Shown here: piece by piece, positions 7,505 through 15,529 of the stretch
How positions within the stretch are numbered: position 1 is the stretch's first letter
How the letters are laid out: every line of letters begins with the position of its first letter
Origin: Candidatus Zixiibacteriota bacterium
GTDB lineage: Bacteria > SM23-81
NCBI GenBank assembly: GCA_030628225.1
Contig: DAOVRJ010000007.1
Location: 1-20,674, forward strand
Reading direction: 5' to 3'
DNA length: 20,674 bases
Notes under the pieces: generated by a model
The model's input: only the letters and a program-made list of their open reading frames with translations
The model's database searches: none
What the model was told of the DNA's origin: nothing
Program-made: the position numbers and the translations under genes

Positions 7505-8133
7505 AGCTGATAAACTCCTTGTCCGGCAAAAAGTGTGCTGAAAAAACGCACAAATGGGTGAATATATCCCCACACCAGAGATCGACCCAATAGAATCAGG
7601 GCTAACAGCAATGGTGGTCCCCACCGTTCCAGCCGTCGAAAAACCTGCCTGTGTGAGGCCGGCAGAAGACCCGCCAGAATCTTGCTTCCATCCAATGGAG
7701 GCACGGGAATCAGGTTAAAGGCCGCCAGGATCAGGTTGATTACCATCCCCCAGACCAGAATGATCAGCACAGCTCCCATGATCGGTCCACATGCAGCAGA
7801 CATGGTGAGCCTGAGAAGCAGTCCGCAACCCATGGCACCGGCCATGTTCGCCATCGGCCCAGCCAGGGCGACCCAAATCATGCCCACCCTGGGATTGTTG
7901 AAGTTATCGGGGTTTACCGGTACCGGCCGGGCCCAGCCGACGCGAACCAGAAAGATCATCAGCGTGCCAAGGGGATCCAAATGCCTCAGTGGGTTCATGG
8001 TTAATCGCCCGGCATAACGGGGGGTCGGGTCACCCAACCGATCGGCCACCAGGCCATGGGCATATTCATGGATCACCAGGGCGAAGAGGATGGCCGGGGC
8101 CAGTAAAATCAACTCGGCTAGCCGCTCCCACAC
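7489..8133 (-). CDS. Site-2-protease-type M50 zinc metalloprotease
   Basis: This is an integral membrane protein of 214 residues from the compact bacterial site-2 protease family, which cuts membrane proteins within the bilayer. HEYAH (residues 22-26) gives the HExxH zinc site. NLIPVPPLDG (140-149) supplies the third metal ligand, D148. Several membrane spans are visible (about 5-27, 84-110, 117-145, 170-190). There is no PDZ domain, unlike RseP. The length is normal for this short subfamily. The start is GTG with GGGAG upstream, 11 bases after the nucleotidyltransferase stop. The substrate is unknown; nearby genes give no candidate anti-sigma factor. Confidence 0.9.
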   Translation of the reverse strand: MWERLAELILLAPAILFALVIHEYAHGLVADRLGDPTPRYAGRLTMNPLRHLDPLGTLMIFLVRVGWARPVPVNPDNFNNPRVGMIWVALAGPMANMAGAMGCGLLLRLTMSAACGPIMGAVLIILVWGMVINLILAAFNLIPVPPLDGSKILAGLLPASHRQVFRRLERWGPPLLLALILLGRSLVWGYIHPFVRFFSTLFAGQGVYQLLGVF

Positions 8134-8144
8134 GGTCTCTCTCC

Positions 8145-9884
8145 CTATTGCTTTCTTGCCTGTACGAGCCTGGCGGCCAAATCCAGCTCTGCAGACCGGT
8201 CCCTCAGGTGGCCGTCCAGCTTGGCCATGAGTATCCTACTCAGTATCCGGTTGTAAACGGCACCCTGGATAAGACCCATTTTCTTGAGATCATCTCCCCC
8301 GATTTCCAGGTGTATATCCCGAAGATGAACCAGATAATAGACGATCCTACCGGCAACGGCCCTGCTCTGGGACCTGGCCATAAGATAGATCAAGACCTCA
8401 GGTCGCAGAGAATGGAGCAACCGGTACAGCTCGCTGTTGGGTGGCCGGCGCGCAGAGCCGAGAGGTTCACACACCTCATCCTCGGCCCGGCGTGCCTGGC
8501 GGAGACATTCCCGGGCCTTGCGGTGCAAACTGAGCCGTGTCGCCAGCCTCTCCATCTCCGGAAAGGGCAAACCCGAGAACAGGCCCACCAGGAAAACGAT
8601 CCAGCACTCCAACGAGACTTCTGGCCTCAGGCTCTCCAGCCAGCGCAGGCGATCGTAGATCCGTTTCAGGAGCCGAGAGAGCCCGGCGGTCACCTCCAGA
8701 TCAGGGCTCAGGCTGTTCAGAACTTCCAGGCGACCCAGGCGGTTAATGGCCGGGATGGGGTTTTTCTCCCTTAGGAGGATGAGAATCTCCTCTCGAAGAC
8801 GCTGTCCGGAGATCCTGTCCAGCATGTGAGTCCGGGCCGCACTGCTCAACAGGTGCAGGGTTCGCCCATCCATGTGAAACCCATATCTGCCCACGAAGCG
8901 CACAGCCCTGATAATTCTGGTGGGATCTTCCACAAAGCTCAAATTGTGCATTACCCGAATAGTCTTGCCAAGCAGATCGCGCCGGCCACCAAAGGGATCA
9001 ACCAGCTTGCCAGAGTGTCGTCCAGAGAGCTGGAGAGCCATGCTGTTGATAGTGAAATCCCGGCGATAGAGATCGTTGATCAGAGCACCGGGCACGATGG
9101 ACGGCAAGGCACCGGGGCTTTTATATCTCTCACAACGGGCTGAGACCACGTCGATTTTCATCTTTCCGGGAAGGATCATCAAAGCCGTGGCAAACCGACG
9201 GTAAAAAACCACCTGTCCCCCATACCGAGACACAAACTCCTCGGCAAAGGCCATCCCATCCCCGGCTACCACGATGTCCAGATCCATATCAGGGAAGTTC
9301 AACAGCAGATCCCTTACGCACCCCCCCACCAGAAATACATCTACGCCCACCTGCTGACCCATTCGTCCTATCTGCCTCAGAACGCGCTGGACGCGAGGAG
9401 ACATCCTCTTCCTCATCAGACCGCTCAGATTCTCGGTCCGGGCAGAAGAGGGCTGCCGCTCCGAATCGGCGCGGTGTCCAGATGGCCAGGCCCGCAGGAG
9501 ATCTGATCGAGAAATCATGCCCATCAGGCCTCCTGGGCCCAGCACCGGCAGGTGTCCGATCCTGTTTTCCGCCATCAGCCGGTGCATTCTGGCAAAGGAG
9601 GTGCCGGGCCTCACGGTGATGGCCGGACTGGACATGAAATCGTTCACCGGCTCCGAGCCCAACCGATGCTCCAGGGCTTTCTCCACATCCCAATGGCTGA
9701 TCACGCCCACCACCTGATCTCCATCCAGAACCGTGAGGCAGTCCACATTCAGCTGATGCATCTTTTGCTGACAGATTTGCACTGATGCCCGGGCGGAGAT
9801 AACATCGGCCGAGCCGCCCATGATGTCTATCGCCCTGGGCTGCCGTTGGACAGAAGGAGAGCCATGATGGTCATCAGGTCTCAT
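8145..9884 (-). CDS. tRNA nucleotidyltransferase/poly(A) polymerase-family protein with two CBS domains
   Basis: Class II nucleotidyltransferases add CCA, CC or A to tRNA 3' ends. The 579 residues comprise a short lead-in, two CBS domains (about 18-73 and 80-135), and the catalytic head. The head has LVGGCVRDLL (185-194), the metal-binding DLD (D201, D203), RRDFTINSMAL (274-284), DPFGGRRDLLGK (296-307) and EDPTRIIRAVRF (319-330). A helical tRNA-binding body follows. Some relatives have a DHH/DHHA1 phosphoesterase region before the CBS pair; here the protein begins at the CBS pair and xerD is immediately upstream, so that part is absent. The ATG has GAGG upstream, 6 bases after the xerD stop. 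Whether it adds A only or all of CCA cannot be told. Confidence 0.9.
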   Translation of the reverse strand: MRPDDHHGSPSVQRQPRAIDIMGGSADVISARASVQICQQKMHQLNVDCLTVLDGDQVVGVISHWDVEKALEHRLGSEPVNDFMSSPAITVRPGTSFARMHRLMAENRIGHLPVLGPGGLMGMISRSDLLRAWPSGHRADSERQPSSARTENLSGLMRKRMSPRVQRVLRQIGRMGQQVGVDVFLVGGCVRDLLLNFPDMDLDIVVAGDGMAFAEEFVSRYGGQVVFYRRFATALMILPGKMKIDVVSARCERYKSPGALPSIVPGALINDLYRRDFTINSMALQLSGRHSGKLVDPFGGRRDLLGKTIRVMHNLSFVEDPTRIIRAVRFVGRYGFHMDGRTLHLLSSAARTHMLDRISGQRLREEILILLREKNPIPAINRLGRLEVLNSLSPDLEVTAGLSRLLKRIYDRLRWLESLRPEVSLECWIVFLVGLFSGLPFPEMERLATRLSLHRKARECLRQARRAEDEVCEPLGSARRPPNSELYRLLHSLRPEVLIYLMARSQSRAVAGRIVYYLVHLRDIHLEIGGDDLKKMGLIQGAVYNRILSRILMAKLDGHLRDRSAELDLAARLVQARKQ

Positions 9885-9890
9885 GGAACC

Positions 9891-10778
9891 TCATCCCCGA
9901 GGATGAAAGGTGCGGTGAACCTCCTTGAGATACTCCCGGTCCACATGGGTGTATATCTGGGTGGTGGAAATATCCACATGGCCCAGCATCTCCTGAACGG
10001 CTCTCAGGTCCGCGCCTCCCTCCAACAGATGTGTGGCAAAAGAGTGCCGTAGGGTGTGGGGGCTGACAGATTTCTTGAGGTTGGCCATCTCAACGTATTT
10101 TTTAAGGATTTTCCAAAACCCCATTCTTGACAATTTGTTACCTCTCATGTTCAAGAACACAAACTGCTCCGAGGTCCGGCCAGCGAGCCGGGGGCGCACC
10201 TCCCCGAGATAGCGCTCCACCCACTTTACAGCCTCTCCACCCACGGGAACCACCCGTTCCCGTAACCCCTTGCCCAGAACTCGAATAAATTGGACATCCA
10301 ACAACAAGTTGGAGGTCTTCATGGCCAGCATCTCCGAGACCCGCAGGCCGGCGGCGTACATCAATTCCAGCATGGCCCGGTCCCTGATGCCCGCTGGTTT
10401 CGAGAGATCCGGCTGCTGGAGCAACCTCTCCACCTCAGACTGATGCAAAACCGAGGGCAATTTCTTCCATAGACGGGGAGCACGCAGGTGTTCCGTGGCA
10501 TCTTTTTGGACCATATCCTCCGAGACCAGAAAACGGTGGAAGGATCGAATGGCGGAGAAATTCCTGGCCACCGAAGAGGGGGAAAGACCTCGCTGGCGGA
10601 GGGAGAGCAGGTGGGCGGATATCTGCTTGGACTCCACGGCCTCCAGGGAAGTGAACCCCCTGGAAATCAGAAAATGGAGATATCGACGAATGTCTCGCCG
10701 GTAGGCATCCACGCTGGCAGGCGACAGCCGGCGCTCTACCTGAAGATAGTGGATAAATTCAGCGAGAGATTTCTGCAC
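9891..10778 (-). CDS. xerD: XerD-type tyrosine recombinase
   Basis: Xer recombinases resolve chromosome dimers at dif during cell division. The 295 residues are standard for XerC/XerD. An N-terminal SAM-like DNA-binding domain (1-85, LQVERRLSPASVDAYRRDI) precedes the catalytic domain, which has the full set R146 (GLRVSE), K170, H241 and R244 (HTLRHSFATH), H267 and nucleophile Y276. GADLRAVQEMLGHVDISTTQ is typical. The start is GTG, with GAGGGG about nine bases upstream. Its setting between housekeeping genes, without phage or integron features, supports a chromosomal Xer enzyme and not a mobile-element integrase. XerD is favoured over XerC by overall look only. Confidence 0.88.
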   Translation of the reverse strand: MQKSLAEFIHYLQVERRLSPASVDAYRRDIRRYLHFLISRGFTSLEAVESKQISAHLLSLRQRGLSPSSVARNFSAIRSFHRFLVSEDMVQKDATEHLRAPRLWKKLPSVLHQSEVERLLQQPDLSKPAGIRDRAMLELMYAAGLRVSEMLAMKTSNLLLDVQFIRVLGKGLRERVVPVGGEAVKWVERYLGEVRPRLAGRTSEQFVFLNMRGNKLSRMGFWKILKKYVEMANLKKSVSPHTLRHSFATHLLEGGADLRAVQEMLGHVDISTTQIYTHVDREYLKEVHRTFHPRG

Positions 10779-10847
10779 CTCAATCGCCCCTCATCCGTGT
10801 CTGATAGATCCTCAACTTCCCTCTGCCCTCTCCCAACTTGTCCTTGA

Positions 10848-11474
10848 TCATCGATTGGCGAAAAAAGGGTTTTCCTTCTTCTCGGTGCCGATGTTGGAGA
10901 CGGGGCCATGTCCGGGATAGACTATCATGTCCTCATCCAGAACTAAAAGCTTGTTGCGCACTGAGGCCAGGAGGAGGTTGTAGGAAGCACCGGGAAAATC
11001 CCAACGCCCGACAGAACCGGCGAAAAGCGTGTCCCCGGTGAAAACCAACCCGTCGGAAACCAGGGAGATTCCCCCTGGCGAATGACCGGGAGTGTGGATT
11101 ACCTTGAGCTTCAGCTCACCCACATTGATGATATCTCCATCATTCAGAAGACGATCTGCCGGCGGCGAGGTAACCGGGGTTACCATTAAATCGGAGAAAT
11201 TCTTACGGGAGTCGATGAGCATCTCACTATCGGCGCGGTGAATGCAGATATCCGCCCCTGTACGCCTTTTGATCTGGCGATTCGCGGTGATATGATCCAT
11301 GTGTCCATGGGTATTTATGATGTAGCGCACACGGGCCGTCAGCCCGTAAAGTACGGAGAGAATCAGCTCTGGACTACCTCCCGGATCGATAATCACCACC
11401 TCTTTTTCCTTCGCGGAGCCAAATATGTAACAGTTTGTTTCTAAATTACCTACGACGATTCTTTCGAGTATCAC
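10848..11474 (-). CDS. MBL-fold metallo-hydrolase, glyoxalase II-like
   Basis: A 208-residue metallo-beta-lactamase-fold hydrolase. The metal sites are complete: THGHMDH (H56, H58, D60, H61), TPGHSPGG (H131), FTGDTLF (D148) and YPGHGP (H189). GRWDFPGAS resembles the short glyoxalase II-like branch, which lacks the C-terminal glutathione-binding domain of true GloB. The substrate is therefore open: a thioester, lactone or related ester. The start is GTG with GGAGA seven bases upstream. It sits between uvrC and xerD with gaps of about 69 bases on either side. Position suggests co-transcription with uvrC but no functional link. Confidence 0.87.
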   Translation of the reverse strand: MILERIVVGNLETNCYIFGSAKEKEVVIIDPGGSPELILSVLYGLTARVRYIINTHGHMDHITANRQIKRRTGADICIHRADSEMLIDSRKNFSDLMVTPVTSPPADRLLNDGDIINVGELKLKVIHTPGHSPGGISLVSDGLVFTGDTLFAGSVGRWDFPGASYNLLLASVRNKLLVLDEDMIVYPGHGPVSNIGTEKKENPFFANR

Positions 11475-11543
11475 TTGACATCTCCAAAATCTATATTATG
11501 TTGGGAAAAATTATCTTCTGTCCGAAAAAAAGTGAACATATCC

Positions 11544-13370
11544 TCAGCTGAACGGGGCAGCCGTATGAAGGTATTCATGGACGCGCCGAGCCAGCTGCTG
11601 ACCCAATCCCGGCACATCCCTCAGATCATCCACAGAAGAGGCTGTCACACGTCTCAGAGAACCAAAATGGCGGAGCAATAAGCGAATCCGTCTCTGGCCG
11701 ATCCCCGGTATAGCCTCCAGCTCTGACCCCTGCATCCTGCGGCCCCTTAGCCGACGGTGATACTGAATGGCAAATCGATGGGCTTCATCCCGGATGCGTT
11801 GAAGTAACTTCAAAGCAGGAGAGGTCTTGGGTATCATGATGGCCTCAGACCGATCCGGGAGAAACACCTCATCCAGGCGTTTGGCCAGGCCCACAACGGG
11901 TAGTTCTCCTATCCCCAGATCATTCAAAACCTTACAAGCAGCAGAGAGCTGTCCCTTACCACCGTCCACCACCACCAGGTGGGGCAATCTTCTGTTCTCC
12001 TGCACAAGTCTTCGAAACCTCCGACCTACCACCTCCGCCATCATGGCGAAGTCATCCTGACCGCGAACAGACCTGATCTTGAATCGCCGATACTCTTTCC
12101 GGACCGGGCGGCCATCTCGAAATACCACCAGGGAGCCAACGGCGTCCTGTCCCTGGATGTTGGAGATGTCGAAGGCCTGGATATGGCGGGGTAGCTTTTT
12201 GATTCTCAGCTCTTTCTGCAAATCAGCCACCGGTTTGGACGATCGGGCCTTTTTCCCCTGACCTTCGCTCATGGCCTGGCGTAATAGAAGCTGGGCATTT
12301 TCCAGTGCCATTCTAGCCAGCCTGACCTTCCGTCCTCTCTGGGGAACCCGCAGGGTCACCATTTTGCCCCTCTTCATACGCAGCCAGCGCTCGATGAGGT
12401 CGATGTTCTCCAATCCGTGGGACAACAAAATTTCCCTTGGGATCAGGGTGGCATCCCCATAGTGCCGATGGATCAATGTGCTGAGGACATCCGCCGGATC
12501 GCTTACGGCGGACAGGGTGACATGGAAGTGCTGGCTAGCGATGATGGCCCCCTCTCGAATTTGCAGAATCACCCCGCAGGCGCGTCCATCCTGCGAGTCA
12601 TAGGCCAGGACGTCGCAGTCGACCGCATCCGGGGAAACAAGCTTCTGTTTGCTTATCACCGCCTGCAGAGCGAACAGCTGATCCCGGAGCTGCGCGGCCA
12701 GCTCAAAATTCTCCCTCTCGGCAGCCTGGGACATCTGTCGCCGCAAAAGGGCATCCAGACGAGTCTTTTTCCCCGAGAGAAACAAACAAACCCCATCGAT
12801 CATACACCGGTAATCCTCACGACTCACCATACCCTGACAGGGACCTGAACAGCGTTTGATGTGGTAATCAAGACACAGATGAACGGAACGAGGGCCGGAA
12901 AGAGAAAAAGAGCAGGTGCGGATGGGAAAAATCTTGCGCAGCGTCTTGATGGTGGCCCGCATGGCCTTCACGTTGGTATAGGGACCAAAATATCGGCTGC
13001 CATCCTGTCGCCTCCGGCGGGCGACCAGCAAACGGGGATAGGCTTCGCCAACGGTGATCTTCAAAAAGGGATAGCGCTTATCGTCTTTGAGATTGACGTT
13101 GTAGCGAGGACGGTGGAGCCGGATCAGATTGGCCTCCAGAATCAGGGCCTCAACTTCTGTCTCGGTCACCACCATCTCAAAATCGGCAACCCGTTGGATC
13201 AGCGCCCGAAGGCGGGGATGGGCGAGGGGGCCTTGGAAGTATGAGCGCAGCCGCTTTTTAAGAATCTTGGCCTTCCCAATGTAAAGGATTCTTCCGTTGT
13301 CGCTTTTGAGGATATAAACGCCTGGCTGGGAGGGCAGATGACTGAGTTTCTGACGCAGGTCCATAGGCAT
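11544..13370 (-). CDS. uvrC: Excinuclease ABC subunit C (UvrC)
   Basis: UvrC makes both cuts around a DNA lesion in nucleotide excision repair, working with UvrA and UvrB. The 608 residues contain the GIY-YIG nuclease (GVYI at 17-20, LYIGKA at 29-34), four cysteines at C153, C166, C174 and C178 in the spacing of the UvrC cluster site, and a UVR domain that meets UvrB (about 205-240). The RNase H-like nuclease follows (FDISN with D401, VVVDGGKGQ with D469, DEAHRF with H531), then a C-terminal double helix-hairpin-helix (about 550-602, AIPGIGQRR and DVPGLGQQLARRV). ATG 13370 and ATG 13364 are both possible starts, and no clear ribosome site precedes either. It is the first gene after the minus-strand promoter at 13463-13491. 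Confidence 0.98.
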   Translation of the reverse strand: MPMDLRQKLSHLPSQPGVYILKSDNGRILYIGKAKILKKRLRSYFQGPLAHPRLRALIQRVADFEMVVTETEVEALILEANLIRLHRPRYNVNLKDDKRYPFLKITVGEAYPRLLVARRRRQDGSRYFGPYTNVKAMRATIKTLRKIFPIRTCSFSLSGPRSVHLCLDYHIKRCSGPCQGMVSREDYRCMIDGVCLFLSGKKTRLDALLRRQMSQAAERENFELAAQLRDQLFALQAVISKQKLVSPDAVDCDVLAYDSQDGRACGVILQIREGAIIASQHFHVTLSAVSDPADVLSTLIHRHYGDATLIPREILLSHGLENIDLIERWLRMKRGKMVTLRVPQRGRKVRLARMALENAQLLLRQAMSEGQGKKARSSKPVADLQKELRIKKLPRHIQAFDISNIQGQDAVGSLVVFRDGRPVRKEYRRFKIRSVRGQDDFAMMAEVVGRRFRRLVQENRRLPHLVVVDGGKGQLSAACKVLNDLGIGELPVVGLAKRLDEVFLPDRSEAIMIPKTSPALKLLQRIRDEAHRFAIQYHRRLRGRRMQGSELEAIPGIGQRRIRLLLRHFGSLRRVTASSVDDLRDVPGLGQQLARRVHEYLHTAAPFS

Positions 13371-13462
13371 ACCCGAGAGAGTCGAGAGGTTGTTCTATGG
13401 CCGTCGGGGGGTGGCGTCTGGCCTTGTCTCCCCCACGGACTCTTCTCCGGTCTTAACGACGT

Positions 13463-13491
13463 AAAATAGCACCTTCCTTTAGCCGAGTCAA
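13463..13491 (-). promoter_or_regulatory. Sigma70-type promoter for uvrC
   Basis: On the minus strand TTGACT (13491-13486), a 17-base spacer and TATTTT (13468-13463) form a near-consensus housekeeping promoter. The expected start is near 13456, leaving an untranslated leader of about 85 bases before uvrC. It stands back to back with the rpsT promoter; the two -35 boxes are 26 bases apart. Confidence 0.8.
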
Positions 13492-13517
13492 GAAAAATGA
13501 TAACTTGTATTTTGGGG

Positions 13518-13546
13518 TTGACAACTATCATCTGGGAGGATATATT
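13518..13546 (+). promoter_or_regulatory. Sigma70-type promoter for rpsT
   Basis: TTGACA (13518-13523), a 17-base spacer and TATATT (13541-13546) give a perfect -35 box and five of six bases in the -10 box. The expected start is near 13553, with a leader of about 25 bases. A strong promoter suits a ribosomal protein gene. Confidence 0.88.
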
Positions 13547-13578
13547 GGGATAAAGAACTCGTTCATCCGGAGGGGAAA

Positions 13579-13857
13579 ATGCCTACACATGCTTCAACCG
13601 CCAAACGCGTGAGGTCCGATAAAAAACGACGGTTGCGAAATCGAATTTGGAAATCCATGGTGAGGTCAGCGGAGAAAAAGGTTCGCCAGACCCAAGACAA
13701 AGAAGCGGCCCCGGAGAACCTGAGCAAAGCCGCCTCCTTGCTTGACAAAGCTTCGTCCAAAGGAGTGATGCACCGCCGAACGGCTTCTCGTCACAAGTCC
13801 AGACTGGCGAAAAGTGTAAACGCCATGGAGGCCAAGCCCGCAGAGAAGAGAAAGTAA
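13579..13857 (+). CDS. rpsT: Small-subunit ribosomal protein S20
   Basis: S20 binds 16S rRNA early in assembly of the 30S subunit. The 92 residues have the family's very basic, all-helical make-up: AKRVRSDKKRRLRNR (8-22) near the N-terminus, and KASSKGVMHRRTASRHKSRL (57-76) towards the C-terminus, the usual second signature. The N-terminus MPTHAS differs from the commoner MAN(H)KSA form. The ATG follows GGAGGGG by four bases. The gene has its own promoter and terminator, the usual single-gene arrangement for rpsT. Confidence 0.96.
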   Translation: MPTHASTAKRVRSDKKRRLRNRIWKSMVRSAEKKVRQTQDKEAAPENLSKAASLLDKASSKGVMHRRTASRHKSRLAKSVNAMEAKPAEKRK

Positions 13858-13884
13858 AACTCAGAGGACTGTGGATCGTAAGAT

Positions 13885-13922
13885 AGGCACTCGGATCAAT
13901 CTTGGTCTGAGTGCCTGTTTTT
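13885..13922 (+). terminator. Intrinsic terminator of rpsT
   Basis: AGGCACTCGGATC, loop AATCTT, GGTCTGAGTGCCT form a 13-pair stem with two G-T pairs, followed by GTTTTT. It begins 27 bases after the rpsT stop. Stem, small loop and T-run together make a classic Rho-independent terminator. Confidence 0.93.
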
Positions 13923-14238
13923 GTGAGATGCTTTGATAGATTTCCATTTTTGACAATGGCGATGCTCAGGATTTTAACGATACCGTTCAAATCCGGAATG
14001 AAATTTGCAATTAGTTATTTTAGCCGGTTATAAGGCGTCCCCTGAGATGTTTAGTACTAGCAGTCCAATTACACCAAGTTAAGCCATCACTATGATTTTC
14101 CACTAACCAGCTAAAGTTCTTGATTTCCGATACCTGTAAAAACCATCAAACGAGTCATGGTTTTTCGGGCAAAATGCACCACGAAACGAAAGGTTTTTTT
14201 TAAATTACGGCGAATCTATAATAAATTGAGGTCTAAAA
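13923..14238. other. AT-rich stretch without a gene, between rpsT and the PAS/HD-GYP gene
   Basis: No convincing coding frame is visible in these 316 bases on either strand, and they are clearly richer in A and T than the surrounding genes. They hold a consensus TTGACA at 13950-13955 with only a fair TTTAAC 17 bases on, an 8-base palindrome TAGTACTA at 14052-14059, the inverted repeat at 14138-14165, and an isolated TATAAT at 14217-14222. The control region of the next gene must lie here, but no promoter stands out. Confidence 0.6.
14138..14165. terminator. Perfect 9-base inverted repeat, possible bidirectional terminator
   Basis: AAAAACCAT, a 10-base spacer and ATGGTTTTT form a 9-pair hairpin whose outer ends are A-tract and T-tract, so either strand would give a stem closing in T residues. 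It could end a short transcript from the AT-rich region or block read-through. The stem has only two G-C pairs, so it would be weak. Confidence 0.4.
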
Positions 14239-15351
14239 ATGACAGAAAGAAAGGAAAGCTTCCTGCTCGGCACACCGAAGAAAAGCAATAACGATAATTA
14301 CGAGAACGCTACAAACCTGGAAGGAGAAATCGCCAAGCGAAAACAGGTCGAGCAAGCCCTGCGTAAGAGCGAAGAGAAATTTAGCGAGTTGACTAAATTA
14401 CTTCCCATAACCTTTTTTGAAGTGGACAAAAAAGGGGAGTTTACATTCGTCAACCGCATCGCATTTGACACATTTGGCTATTCCCAAGAGGATTTTGATC
14501 AGGGACTCACTATCCTTCAGATAATAATTCCCGAAAACCGTGACAGGTTTCGGGAGCACATCGACAGAATATTGAGCGGAGCAAAACTGGGGCCTGAAGA
14601 ATATTCCGCGCTGAGGAAAGATGGAAGCACCTTTCCTTTTGTTATCCATAGCAGCGCCATTCCCGATGATGGTGGATCCCCTGCTGGATTGAGGGGAATC
14701 GTGATTAATATCACTGAGCGCAAGAGAGTAAAAAAGGAACTCAAACTCAGTTACGTTAAGCTTCAAAGAACCTTGGAAAGCACCATCCAGGCCATGGCCA
14801 AGATAGTGGAAACAAGAGATCCCTATACGGCTGGCCATCAAAGACGAGTGGCCAACCTGGCCTGTGCTATCGCCGAGAAGATGGGACTTTCCGAAGAACA
14901 AATTAGCGCAACCCGCATGGCCGCCATGACTCACGACGTCGGCAAGATATATATACCTGCTGAAATTCTCACCAAGCCCGGCCGGTTAACCGAAATCGAG
15001 TTCAATATGGTGAAAACTCACACACAACACGGCTACGAAATATTGAAGACGATAGAGTTTCCCTGGCCGGTCGCTAAAATCGTGCTTCAGCACCACGAAA
15101 GGCTTAATGGCTCGGGATATCCTGTAGGTCTATTGGGCAAAGACATCATCTTGGAGGCGAAAATTTTGGGCGTCGCCGATGTTGTCGAAGCTCTGGCTTC
15201 ACACCGACCATACCGACCTGCCCTCAGCTTAGATGCTGTGCTGGCGATTATCTCCCAAGGAAGAGGAACTCTTTATGATCCAAAAGTGAGCGACATCTGT
15301 CTGAAACTCTTTACCGAAGAAGGGTTTCAGATCAATCAACAAGAGAGCTAA
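14239..15351 (+). CDS. PAS and HD-GYP domain protein, probable cyclic-di-GMP phosphodiesterase
   Basis: HD-GYP enzymes hydrolyse cyclic-di-GMP. The 370-residue protein has a charged, probably coiled N-terminus (25-50, EIAKRKQVEQALRKSEEKF), one PAS sensor domain (about 47-163, closing at GIVINITERKR), a linker helix, then HD-GYP (about 180-355). The metal and catalytic signs are AGHQRRV (H200), HDVGK (232-236), KTHTQHG (H261, H264), HHERLNGSGYP (285-295) and ADVVEALASHRPYRP (313-327). The common HHERxDG has N290 in place of D. There is no membrane span or GGDEF domain, so it is cytoplasmic. The ATG has GAGG seven bases upstream. The gene is alone on the plus strand, is AT-richer than its neighbours, and converges on the HIT gene. 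Confidence 0.92.
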   Translation: MTERKESFLLGTPKKSNNDNYENATNLEGEIAKRKQVEQALRKSEEKFSELTKLLPITFFEVDKKGEFTFVNRIAFDTFGYSQEDFDQGLTILQIIIPENRDRFREHIDRILSGAKLGPEEYSALRKDGSTFPFVIHSSAIPDDGGSPAGLRGIVINITERKRVKKELKLSYVKLQRTLESTIQAMAKIVETRDPYTAGHQRRVANLACAIAEKMGLSEEQISATRMAAMTHDVGKIYIPAEILTKPGRLTEIEFNMVKTHTQHGYEILKTIEFPWPVAKIVLQHHERLNGSGYPVGLLGKDIILEAKILGVADVVEALASHRPYRPALSLDAVLAIISQGRGTLYDPKVSDICLKLFTEEGFQINQQES

Positions 15352-15383
15352 AGGACATTGGCCACGCCGGCTCACGCCGATAA

Positions 15384-15410
15384 GCTGGTCATGTTTTTTA
15401 AACGGCCAGC
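15384..15410. other. Hairpin between the convergent HD-GYP and HIT genes
   Basis: GCTGGTC pairs with GGCCAGC (one G-T pair), and GTTT-TTT-AAAC forms a smaller stem inside. The T-run is in the loop, not after the stem, so this is not a standard terminator, although it lies 33 bases beyond the HD-GYP stop in the convergent gap. Confidence 0.3.
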
Positions 15411-15529
15411 CAGAAATAAGTTACGGGGAAAAGGTTGCCTCGGGCTCATCGGTTGGCTCGGTTAAAAAAAGGACCTGGGATAACGAACTGCCCGCTTCGC
15501 TGAGGCGCTTTTCGAACCAGTTTGAGGCA

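Noticed and set aside
9891-10778. Recombinase as a sign of a mobile element or integron
   Set aside because: The protein has standard Xer length and residues, sits within housekeeping genes, and no attachment-like repeats, cassettes or phage genes adjoin it.
14194-14222. TATAAT with an upstream T-run as a promoter for the HD-GYP gene
   Set aside because: The -10 box is perfect, but the -35 position is only a T-tract, and the implied start would fall within the ribosome site, leaving almost no leader. Chance in AT-rich DNA is likely.
15433-15461. Imperfect direct repeat GGTTGCCTCGG / GGTTGGCTCGG
   Set aside because: Two 11-base copies with one mismatch, 18 bases apart. There is no symmetry, third copy or nearby element, so it is too weak to interpret.
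15464-15470. T7 run on the minus strand as a terminator after the HIT gene
   Set aside because: No convincing stem precedes it on that strand; only a three-base GGG/CCC pairing was found.
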